This document shows, one piece after another, positions 44,460 to 54,571 of a stretch of DNA of 64,000 nt. Source of the DNA: Diphasiastrum complanatum (taxonomy: Eukaryota; Streptophyta; Lycopodiopsida; Lycopodiales; Lycopodiaceae); NCBI GenBank assembly GCA_029204225.1, contig CM055098.1:16322859-16386858 (forward strand), written 5' to 3'. The notes beneath the pieces were generated by a model. It saw only the letters and a program-made list of their open reading frames with translations. It was not told the DNA's origin and did not search any database. Each line of letters opens with the position of its first letter. The first letter of the stretch is position 1. The position numbers and the translations under genes were made by a program.

Positions 44460-45210
44460 GATTAAAGGGGCTCAATAAAGTGACTATAAAGAATAAATAC
44501 CCATTAACCAGGATGGATGACCTTGTAGATCTTTGGGTGGAGCACCGTATTTCACCAAGATAGATGACCTTGTAGATCGCTTGGGTGGCGCATGGTATTT
44601 CACCAAGATAGATCTCAGGACAAGGTACTATCAAATAATAATTAAGTCAGAAGATGTCCAAAAGATAGGATTTTGTTCTAGATTTGGTCATTATAAATTT
44701 CTAGTGTTGCCATTTGGATTAACGAATGCTCCAGCAACGTTCCAGCAAATGATGAACGATTTATTTCGTCCATATTTGGGGAAGTTTGTGGTAGTATTCT
44801 TAGACGACATTCTCATTTACAGTAAATCCTTGGTGGAACACGTAGAACACTTAAAAATAATCTTGATGAAGCTTCGTCGGGAGTTACTCTATGCTAAAGA
44901 GTCCAAGTGTGAATTCTTTAAGCAAGAGTTGCTTTATCTCGGTCATAAGATCATAGTAAATGGGATCAAGATTGACGAGGATAAAATCAAGATTGTGATT
45001 GAGTGGCCAATTTTGAAAACTGTGAGGCAAATAAAGTCTTTTTTAGGTTTTACACTTTTCTTCAAGAGATTTATTGAGGATTATGCTAAGTTAGCAGCAC
45101 TGCTTAATAATCTGACAAAAGGAAATATTAATAAAAAGAAAAAGAGGAATCAACCTAGTCCGCCTGTTGTTTGGAACGAGGAATTGAATGAGTGTTTCGA
45201 AAAAACTTAA
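44460..45210 (+). pseudogene. gypsy reverse transcriptase fragment
   Basis: YFTKIDLRTRYYQIII (first palm Asp), FCSRFGHYKFLVLPFGLTNAPATFQ, FVVVFLDDILIYSK (catalytic LDD) and SKCEFFKQELLYLGHKI, through the connection to ALLNNLTKG. Open for 225 codons. The start contains a 47-bp tandem duplication (44516-44612), so the residues KIDDLVDRLGGA are preceded by an out-of-phase copy. No protease, RNase H or integrase is attached. Related to element E rather than to A-D. Confidence 0.85.
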
Positions 45211-45235
45211 AACAATGATTGTTTTAGCTCCCGTG

Positions 45236-45561
45236 TTACAAATACCTAACATATTTGCCATATTCATCTTGATGTAGCTTAAAATCAACATATTTCAAGT
45301 TACGGAGCTCTTTTGCAGCTCTAACAAAGAAATTACGAGTACAAAAATATGCAAATCTCATACTACAACCATTAGGAACAATATTTTGCGACTGTGGATC
45401 ATCAAGCATCTTCTTCTCATCAATAACAGATAACACATCAACTCTTTTTCGACATTTACCCAAGCCCATAGATCCAGACCTCTTATAGCTTCCTCAGTAG
45501 CAATCTTGGCTTTACGATAACGAACATCAGTTGTGGTTATGCTCGTTTTATATATGTGCAT
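45236..45561 (-). pseudogene. Unrecognised minus-strand reading, possible gene fragment
   Basis: Two overlapping minus-strand frames (45561-45358 and 45469-45236) together read TTDVRYRKAKIATEEAIRGLDLWAW, then KRVDVLSVIDEKKMLDDPQSQNIVPNG and FFVRAAKELRNLKYVDFKLHQDEYGKYVRYL, with a frameshift between them. The composition is protein-like, but I do not know the family. It is probably a relic exon. Confidence 0.3.
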
Positions 45562-48500
45562 TCATCTCATGAATACGTATGATGGTTATCAGCTGTTCTA
45601 AATGTTAAATGGGAAAGCGATGGATCAATGTGGATTCATACAACTTGTGTTTGGCTTGATATATACTTCATATACCTTCCGCTGTCCAGCGATGAAGCAT
45701 ACTCATTTCTGGAGTGCTTGTTGAAGGTAGATTTGTTGTTGTCCAGCGATGGACCTGCAGTGATCTATCATTAGCAAGAGAATCAAAATGTTGATATATA
45801 TGGTAGGTTGTCCAGCGATGATCCAGTATTATCTTTCACATACTTCAAAATGCATGTTAATGATAGTTTTACATCATATGTGATAAGCTGAGATAGAAGC
45901 TTCATAATGACCAGCGATGAAACACTTCCTAACTCATGAATGGTTGTTTGGTTTGAAGCTCCTTATCATGGATATGAATGGATGATATCTTGGTGTGATA
46001 ACTACAGTTTACATTATACGTTACTATCCTTCAATGGACAACATGAATATGTGATTGTTCCTTAAGTAAATAAGGGTTATGTACGTAGTCCAGAAACGAT
46101 GCTATGGTTGTTTCATACTTTTATCAAAACATACAACTCAGTTGCTGGCACATTCTGTTTATGATTACTATACCTCATGCTTTAACCAATTTCGTTATCA
46201 TACTTGCGAATGACTGCTCTTGCAAAGGGAATACTACTGTATATTAGCACTAACAAATGGAACTTGCGCTCTCTGTAGCATCGAATAATACTACTAGCTT
46301 CATTTTTTATTAGGTTCGGCCTCGAGCCATAAAGCTATAAGAGTCTGCACAGGTATGCACATTAAACCATTCGCTTCAGATTTGTATAAGTAGTGAATAG
46401 TAGGCTTTCCATAAAGTATTTACGTTCGCTGTCGAAAAGGCTGACAATAACGTTATAAACAGTTTAATACTAAAAAAGGCAAAGAGCACTCGAGGGGACT
46501 AAAACATGGCATCCTCACAAGATATCACTGCTACAATCATCCAAGTAAGAATTTTCCGTACAGTTTTCAGAATTTGCAAGCATCACATATGCTCAAAAGG
46601 TAAGGTGTCTCTTCACAAATGTATGCCATTCTAGGTGACTGTTAAAGACTCTAAGTACGGAAACTACTTGGTTTTTACTCAATTAGACTATATCACTTCA
46701 TAAGTAATATCGTTTCTTTCTGCGTTTAATAACACCCACGCTGTCCCGAAGTAAGGGTTCTTCTTATGTCATCTTGGACAGCATGGATTTGCATAAGATA
46801 AACGGTTCTTATATAAGGATTAGAATGGCATGGATTTGTCCTGATACCTTGTAAAAACTGTGAGAACCTCATCAATAAAATGAAACCAATCCGATACAGG
46901 GGTTTAAAAAACCACGGGGTGGATATGGGGCTACGATAAACGAAAATTTAATCGTAGCTACAGTATTCAACCATGGCTTATGATAATTTATTACCCATTT
47001 GGTTGTCATATTAGTCTATAGTGAGATACAACTGGAAAGCATGGATATACTCAGGAGTATGGATAGTAGTGCATGATGTTTCTTAAGTCACACGGGTTAG
47101 GATAGCATGGATTTGCTCTGACACCGACACACATGTTCACACCATGGCTTTTAGCGATAAGCAATATAGACGGTGAAAACTTTTCATACTTGTGCTATAA
47201 ACAAATTAAACAAATACGGACCAATGCCCAAAAACTGATCAGACTCGTCCTGATACAGTAACGGAGGGGCTTGGCTTATAGCTATAAAATTATCTTTGTG
47301 TTTGGGAAGACTGGACTGTGTTTTAAAATGCTATTTATGCTGATAAGTAGTATAACTTCTTTTGGACATGGATAACAACTAACGCTCAGCTATGACACTT
47401 GTCTTCCCCACTGTATTAACTCGTGCGATTTGAGACTAGTCCATTTCATATGCATGGCACGAAGCTTGTTTTTGGACAAAAAAAGTCGTCTTTCAGCAAT
47501 GGAGGATCACTTGTGTTCGTATCAAACGCATGAACTTGTGGCCACCTTCCATCCGATGTTTCGGCATGTGTAAGCTGATTTCGACTAATTCATGGTCCGT
47601 CAGACATAGACTTTATGTCATGCCCATGACTGGTCTCGAGTAGCGTGTCCACACTAGGGACCAGTAGACCGACAACCTGTAAGTTAATTGTGATTATAAG
47701 GGAATTGGGGCCCTTATGTGTACATGGTCATAATTAATGATTGTAGGTCTAAACAGTTGATGGTGGATTTGTATGGGTCTATCAGTGAGTCATTGGGAAA
47801 CTGGATGATGTGGCCCAGATAGGCTGCAGAGGTGTCCGGTGTGGTGTCACAGTGCACTACTAGTGGTGCATGGGCCTTGGAGGGTATAAGTATACCTATT
47901 GGGCTCTCACTAGTGTATGCTTGATAGCATGACCAGTGGCAGGATGCTACTGGTGTGATGTCATACTCCTCTTTGTGATTGATCCATAGCTTGGGGGCTA
48001 GATCCGTTCGATCTAGGTTTGGTTGGGTTGGTTTGTCCACCATCAGGTTCCCTTGTGTTGCTAAGTGATTGGCATTTACAAGACCGTTTCTCTGTGCAGT
48101 GAGGGCGTTTGAAGTGATGTGTATTTTAAATGTTGCTAAGTTTTACTTTAAAAATCACAAGATGTTTGTTGAAATTTTTACTCACTAGAAAATACAATGT
48201 GTTTTTATATTCTACGTAAATAGTTAAAGTTTTTATTTTTGGTGTAAATCTATATAGCTATTTGGAGACATGACTTCTCATGGTAATTATTTGGCTGATA
48301 TGTAGGTTGTAGGGACTTCTTGTCACGGACTTGGAATCTAGCAAGCAAGCTCATATTGGAAAGGTTTGAAGTTTTTCTTTAATGCACATTTGCAGTACTT
48401 TAGTATAATCCTTTAGTTAAATTTAGCCATTTTTTGAGATTCTATAATATCCACATGGATATAAAAAAGAATCCAATGTTGGGTTTTCATTACATTGAAA

Positions 48501-48629
48501 CTAGAACAAGTCAATTCATGTTAGCGAAGCCACATGCTCAAACAATGATATTTTGCCTACGACAATAATTTGTGTATTATCGACTAGACAAGCCATTCAA
48601 TCGTAACTTTGGTCATTTCTATTTTTTAA
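45562..48629. other. Long gene-free stretch with dispersed short motifs
   Basis: Nothing I can call a gene. The word CCAGCGATG occurs four times between 45685 and 45920. The word GCATGGAT(T/A)TR recurs at about 46791, 46833, 47039 and 47104. A minus-strand frame at 47714-48043 is open for 109 codons without recognisable features. Confidence 0.4.
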
Positions 48630-48634
48630 TGGCT

Positions 48635-48703
48635 CAACTGATTAGCTTGGCATCCAAAGTTTCTTTGGTCCCAGGTTCGAGCCTCCCCTTGGAAACCAAG
48701 AAG
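48635..48703 (+). repeat. tRNA-derived SINE, copy 3
   Basis: Plus-strand element of about 70-75 bp: A-box-like TGGCTCAACTGATTAGC, stem-loop CCAAAGTTTCTTTGG, B box GGTTCGAGCC, end GGAAACCAAGAAG. Flanked by a perfect 21-bp target-site duplication (48614-48634 and 48704-48724, starting CATTTCTATT), so this is a relatively young insertion. Confidence 0.85.
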
Positions 48704-48724
48704 CATTTCTATTTTTTAATGGCT

Positions 48725-49933
48725 AGTCTTGCCACTTCCTATAGATAGTGGTAGTCATAATTACCACAATTCAATACTCCACTTACAAGAACATGAAGAA
48801 CCAAGAATATTGTATGTTATTGACTTTACATTCTTTTATTAAGCTGTGTCTTATCGGATCTTATTGCACTACCTTAATTTGATTCATATATAGGGGAAGG
48901 CCCGTAACTATGAACCTTTCTATTTTTTCAAAATTTGAAGGTTGGGTCGACTTTCCAAAAATTATAAGTCTCATATTTATGCCCATGTCTGATTTTCCAA
49001 AACAGCAACAAATACATGATGTGACTGACCAAAACTAGTCAATTAACCTTACAATATTGTAAGGCATTTATGAGACTTTTCATAAAAAGAAACTAACCTT
49101 ACAAATTGTAAGGTATTTTATTTCTCTCGTGTAACTTAAAATAACAATGTAAAGTGTACAATTATGCCATTTAATACTTCCTCCAAATACAAAGAGAACA
49201 AACTTGTAGGTTGTTATGAATGTGAAGTATATCAAAGGAAGTTTCATATTTAGCGTGATTCTTAGTCCTGACGTAGTTTGCAACTATGTGATGCCTACGT
49301 GTTTAGGTTTGATAGTGCAAGTGTTGACGTAAGAAGGGCCTTGTGATGACTATTGCGATACGTACGTGCAATAAAGATGAGTAAGTTTTCTAAGTAATGC
49401 AATTAGAGTGTCAGACCACATGAATGTAGTGAAGTTAAAATATATCTTGAAGCCATATATACCTCTGAATATCCATCCCAATCAATTCTCACTCCTTGTC
49501 TCTCCAAAAATTCAAGTAATGATTGTATGTTGTTGGAATATGCATACTTATACTCCTCTTTTGTGGAAAACCACTTTACAGCAGATTTTTGTGTGAACAG
49601 ACAAAATTATGATTATAATTTAAACAAATACACAAATAATATGGGGTAGTGCAAGAAGGTTATCAAAATAAAATTTGAATTTTGATAATGTCAAATTCAA
49701 CGTATGGGTGGGGAGACTTACGAAATGGGCATGAAAGGAACTTGGCCACCACTACCAAGGTGAGAAAGCCCTACATTCTCCAATCACTTCTTAGCTACCT
49801 CTCATTGTTGTTTGAAGCGATCTAGATTTTCTCGAAATTCTTTCTTCACAAACTTTCAGTCTTCCTTGTGCACATGGTATGGCCTAGATTTTCCAACTTT
49901 CATCGCATCTCGGATCTATGATTTGTGATGGCT
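48725..49933. other. Intergenic, nothing recognised
   Basis: No gene. Around 49050-49130 the words CTTACAATATTGTAAGG and CTTACAAATTGTAAGG are two small palindromes 50 bp apart. Otherwise A/T-rich with stops in all frames. Confidence 0.4.
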
Positions 49934-51191
49934 TGTGATGCCACGAAAATGTTAAATATTGATTATCAACATAAATATGGCATGATATACTAAAAAATGA
50001 AGATATGAGCTGGTTAAGTATAAATCATGAAGAGGCCTAAGTCATTTTTTGGGAATATATCTCCTAAGTACTTGCCTTGTAATTAAGGACAAGACCTTTA
50101 AAAGGAAAAGACATTATCTTGGATAACCTCTACTAGGTCGTCCATACGACTAGATACAAAAAGACATGATAAACTAGAGTAACTTTAACTCATAGTTAAG
50201 TATACCTCCTATGGTATAGTTGAACGTATTTTCAATCTAATTGTTAACTAGACCCTTTCACGGAAGCGATGCACCTGTTGTTTTAGAGGTGTGTTTGTTC
50301 GCCTAATAGAACATATATAGATCTCACACTTTAGTCTCGATCATCGAGAGAGAAGAGTTTATGCTTATGTAAGAGATTGAAGAAGTGAATAGAGTTCTGT
50401 GAGTTATTCTCTCTTATCTCTGTTCTCCACACTGCTGAGTGTGAGTGATCTTGCTAACAATCTCTAATGCATTTCATGAATTACTCTCTGATCAGACAGT
50501 CGCTCTAGTGCATTACAGTCATTTGTTGTGTTTCCGTAAAGCATGTCTAAAGAACTGTCTTAAAACCATCTTATTTGTCTGTCGCGAATACTTTCTTTTC
50601 GGCACTCGAATAACAACTATTGTTGGTACAGTCTAGCACGATCATTGAATAAAGTTGTATGTATACACATGAGATGACAGTCCCTGTCTGAAGAATTGAG
50701 TCTCTGATCTGTTTTCCCGATTCGCATTGACATAAGTTTCTAACGTGTTCTAAAACTCTTCGTGTTCTTTAACCATTAAGTTGGGCTTTAGTTGTTGAGG
50801 ACTTCTGTCTAAGAATGAATAGTTCACAAACGCGATTAATTAATTGTCTGCACAGTCGCGAATACATCGAACGATTCACGATTTTCTGTTGACACCTTAA
50901 TCAGCCAGAGTGTAGTATTGTTGTACTACTCTGATAACATCTCATCTATAGAACGCTTTTCATTCGATTCGATAGAGGCTAGATTGTTGTTCTGAATTCA
51001 TAAACATTACCCATCCCAAACATAAGTAATACTGGTTGCTTTTTAATGTCTGTCGACAACCAGAATAACACTCGAACCCACTTGCCATAATTGTACCAAA
51101 AACATAACTTTCTAACCTTGTCCTCTGTGGGAACGACATTATTTACTATAAAATCTATATTAATCATGTTGGTATAGTATGACATATACCA
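49934..51191 (+). repeat. gypsy D 5' LTR
   Basis: 1258 bp, TGTGATGCCA to ATATACCA, adjacent to the PBS. It matches the inverted element C LTR throughout. A/T-rich, with no gene inside. Confidence 0.87.
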
Positions 51192-51196
51192 ATTTC

Positions 51197-51214
51197 TGGC
51201 GCCGTTGTCGGGGA
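51197..51214 (+). other. gypsy D primer-binding site (tRNA-Asp)
   Basis: TGGCGCCGTTGTCGGGGA, one mismatch (T for C at position 12) from the perfect complement of the plant tRNA-Asp 3' terminus. It lies five bases after the LTR end. Confidence 0.9.
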
Positions 51215-51267
51215 TAGTTTAGGAAAGTTATAAGAAATCTGACAAATCCATCTCCATCTCTAGTGTA

Positions 51268-52137
51268 TGTCAGATAGAGAATCCAGATTAGAATGATACC
51301 ATAAGCTTAGAGAGGAATTTTTACGAAGACAAAGTGAGAATACTAGTCGAAAAAATCTAGATGAAGTCACTGCCCAGTTACTTGAACTCCTAATTAGCTT
51401 CGGTATGGAAGGTCCTGTTGCACGTTTCACTTCTATCTCTAACATTAAATACGATTATTTTAAAGGGACTTCTTTCGATGATGCAGATAGCTATGTCTCA
51501 CAATTCGAGTCAATCGCTAATGCGAATAACAAGGGAACTGACGTAGACAAACTACGAAGTTTCCCTAGTCTGCTAAGAAAGCAGGCGTGCATAAGGTACA
51601 GTCAAGTTGAACCAGGTCGTGTAGGAACCTGGTACTTGCTGAAAGATGCGTTTCTGAACCAATTCAGAGAGATCGGTTACAGATCTAGAATTCTTGGACG
51701 TCTGAACAATGTTCAGAAGAAGAGTAAAGAATCTCTTTGCAAATATACCCAAAAGGTTAAAAATCTCATAGGAAAACTAATCGGTGTATATCTCGGTAGA
51801 AGCAAAGAAAATCATCAACGCTAAACTTCAGACAGCTGCTGCAGAAAAGGTGGTCACTTTCGAGGAAGAGGACGAAAAAATCGTGAAGATGAAATTGTCT
51901 AGTACTGTTATCGATAAACAAACCTCGAAATCAAAGACAAAAGAATATGACATCGTGACTGATATTGGATCCCTTCGTCCGAACATTACTTTTGAACAGT
52001 TGTTGGCAGATAACACTTATTACAGAAACAAATTAAAAGGCCTTTCTATGTCCAAAAAGAAGAAAAAAGTTTCTCTACTAGATGCTGGTGTTTTGTCTAT
52101 CGATTTAGGTGATCTCGGTGCACCTGAGATCGATTGA
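51268..52137 (+). pseudogene. gypsy D gag relic
   Basis: N-terminus from ATG 51268 (MSDRESRLE), a TGA, then the capsid region from 51405 (ARFTSISNIKYDYFKG, RYSQVEPGRVGTWYLLKDAFLNQFREIGY). At codon IRYSQ element D keeps a sense codon where A and C both have TAG. After about 51790 the frame changes to a different protein (KIINAKLQTAAAEKVVTFEEEDE ... DIVTDIGSLRPNITFEQLL), which may include the protease-proximal region. Confidence 0.75.
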
Positions 52138-53450
52138 AGGGTATACCTGCAGAATTCGGAGAGCACCGAATTGATCTTAAGGAAGATGTTGTACCTATTC
52201 GATAGAGACAGTATCGTCTCAATCCTAAGTACTCTCTCATGGTTAAGGACGAACTTAACAAGCACCTTAAGGCAGGTATAATCTATTCTGTCTTAAGTAG
52301 TGAATGGGTTTCACCCATTGTTGTCGTCCCAAAGAAGAAGACTGGCAAAATACGAATATGCTAGATTTTCGCAAACTCAATGCTGCCAGAAGAAAGGACC
52401 ATCATCCTCTGCCTTTCACTAATTTCATCCTAGATCAAGTTGTTGGTCAAGAGCGTTACAGTTTCTGTGACGACTTTTCTGGATATAATCAGGTTGGAGT
52501 GCGAAAGGAGGATTGTTCAAAGACCACATTCACTACGGATTGGGGCACTTATGCCTAAAACAAAATGCCCTTTGGTCTTTGTAACGCTCCAGCGACTTTT
52601 CAGCAAATTATGATGTTAATTTTCGCTACCTTCTTGAGAACTTTTCTCAAAATATTTATCAATGATTTCTATGTATACAGTGATATAAAAACACACCTGC
52701 AGAACATTGCAACGGTGTCGAGATACTTGTTTATCTCTTCATCCAGAGAAATATTTTTTTGGTATGAAAGAAGGAATATTGCTTGGACACATAATATCTA
52801 ACAGAGGAATAGAAGTCGACAAAGATAAAGTCGAGCTTATAAAGAATCTTCAGATACCAACCAATTTACATGAACTAAGAGCTTTCTTAGGACATGTTGG
52901 CTATTACAGGAATTTTATTCAAAATCATGCTTCTATTGCTGCCTCTCTTACACATCTACTGAAGAAACAAGTGGAATACTTGTGGATGAATGAATATCAG
53001 AAAGCATTCGAAGATCTTAAGCAAAGGTTGATCAATGCTCCTAATTTGAGACCACCCAACTGGACTATTTTATTTCACAGTTATGTGGATGTTTTTGCAT
53101 TTGCTATTGGTGTCTGTCTAAGCCAGAAGGACAACCAGAAGAAGGATCATCCCATCTATTATGCGAGTTGACAGCTCAGTGCATCAGAGAAAAATTATTC
53201 AGCTATAGAAAGGGAAGCACTTGGCATGATTTTCACTGTTAATAAATTTCGGCATTATTTGCTGGGATATGTATTTATTTTTCATGTGGATCATTATGCT
53301 CTTAAGTATCTTGTAAATAAACCAAATCTATCAGGATGAATAGTTTGATGGGTTCTACTTCTGCAAGAATTTACTTATCAAGTAGAGCTTCATCAAGGAA
53401 AATATCATACAAATGCTGATTATCTATCGCGACTCAGCACTGGAAAAACT
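52138..53450 (+). pseudogene. gypsy D reverse transcriptase and RNase H
   Basis: RT: EFGEHRIDLKED, SSEWVSPIVVVPKKK, FCDDFSGYNQVGV, MPFGLCNAPATFQQIM, then FINDFYVYSD where the catalytic (L/V)DD has become NDF. RT C-terminus and connection: LLGHIISNRGIEVDKDKVELIKN and ELRAFLGHVGYYRNFI. RNase H follows: FHSYVDVFAFAIGVCLSQ and YSAIEREALGMIFTVNKFRHYL. Stops at 52203 and 52362 are TAG where element A has CAG; conversely element A has TGA at 1234 where D has CGA (52353). Confidence 0.85.
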
Positions 53451-53629
53451 GAAGAACCTATCAATGATGATTTTTCAGACGAACATTTATTCAAGATTTC
53501 ATCTACAAATTCGCTATATTCTGATATTATTACTTATCTTAAGGATCAAATATATCCGGATGGTTACGATTTGGAGCAAAAGACAGTTTTTAATATAAGG
53601 TAGCACCCTATACAATTATTAACAATGTT

Positions 53630-54195
53630 TTGTACAAGCTTGGTGCTGACCATCAACTACGAAGATGTCTCGAAACTGAAGACATTAAAAAGGTCCTTAA
53701 AGCCTTACACTCAGAAGATGCTGGTGGACATTTTGCTTTGATAAATACAGTTTATAAGATATTGACTGCCAAGTATTGGTGGCCAACCATGTTCAAGGAT
53801 GTATCAAATTTTATTCGTTCATGTGATCCATGCCAGAGATCTGGTAAGCCTACAAAAGCAATGAATTGGTCGTTGACACCAATCCTGCCTCTTGCACCAT
53901 TCGAGAAGTGGGGGATTGACTTTGTCGGTCCAATCAAACATGTTACCCGACATACGAAATGTCGTTATATTCTAGTGCAACGGATTATGCTACCAAGAAC
54001 GTTGAAGCAGAGGTGACGAAACTAAACAATGCGAAAACTATCACGACGTCCTTATTTAAAAGTATAATCACAAGATATGGTTGTCCACTCGACCTAGTAA
54101 GTGACCGAGGTACACATTTTTTAAATGACACTATACGGTTGCTGACAACTTATTTCTTGATCAAACACAGAAAAACTAATTTGTTAATCAAATTT
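53630..54195 (+). pseudogene. gypsy D integrase relic
   Basis: Zinc-binding domain with HSEDAGGHFALINTVYKIL, YWWPTMFKDVSNFIRSCDPCQR. Core follows: WGIDFVGPIKHVTRHTKCRYI, a small deletion, ATDYATKNVEAEV, YGCPLDLVSDRGTHFLND. The catalytic Glu and C-terminus are missing. It is close to the minus-strand fragment at 12005-12275. Confidence 0.8.
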
Positions 54196-54218
54196 TCGTA
54201 AAACATTCTTGAGAATTT

Positions 54219-54448
54219 TTCTAGAATCTTTTCTAGCATTATCTCCAATTTTTTCGAGAAATTTTCTAGTATGTTGCTAAACTTTTCGAGAAATTTTCGT
54301 GAGTTTCTGTAACATTTTTAAGATCCTTCGAGAATGTTTCACGAAACTTTCTAGAATCTTTCTAGCATATTTTCGAGAATCTCTTGACCTACTTTTTGTA
54401 TTCCTCCATTAAAGATGATGGCCACGTGATCATCATTATTCACACGTG
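54219..54448 (+). promoter_or_regulatory. Cluster of TTCnnGAA (HSE-like) sites and two G-boxes
   Basis: Seven perfect TTCnnGAA palindromes start at 54219, 54253, 54285, 54327, 54338, 54349 and 54372. The middle three are spaced exactly 11 bp. Two CACGTG boxes follow at 54423 and 54443. The cluster lies 320-550 bp before the ATG at 54775. Heat-shock factors bind inverted nGAAn units, so this looks like a heat/stress-responsive upstream region, but spacing of the palindromes (3 bases) is not that of a canonical contiguous HSE. Confidence 0.5.
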
Positions 54449-54571
54449 TATACGCTCACAGATATTGTTTCTCCTTGATTTATTTTTTCTTTTCACAAAC
54501 GGTCTTCCGTCATTAAAGATCGATCAGGCAAATTATAGTTTCAAACACTGAGCCATGCACGTCCTCCATAA

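Larger units (their letters stand above)
49934..54200 (+). mobile_element. Ty3/gypsy element D, nearly complete gag-pol
   Basis: Order: 5' LTR, tRNA-Asp PBS, gag, RT, RNase H, integrase, all plus strand. Gag and RT are joined by an internal deletion (residues up to GAPEID run straight into RT linker KGIPAEF at about 52135), so protease and zinc knuckles are mostly missing. No 3' LTR is found; the integrase decays at about 54190 and a different type of sequence follows. It is the same superfamily as A and C but more diverged. Confidence 0.85.

Noticed and set aside
47714-48043. 109-codon minus-strand ORF
   Set aside because: No recognisable motif, no splice context and no relative in the window; length is within chance.
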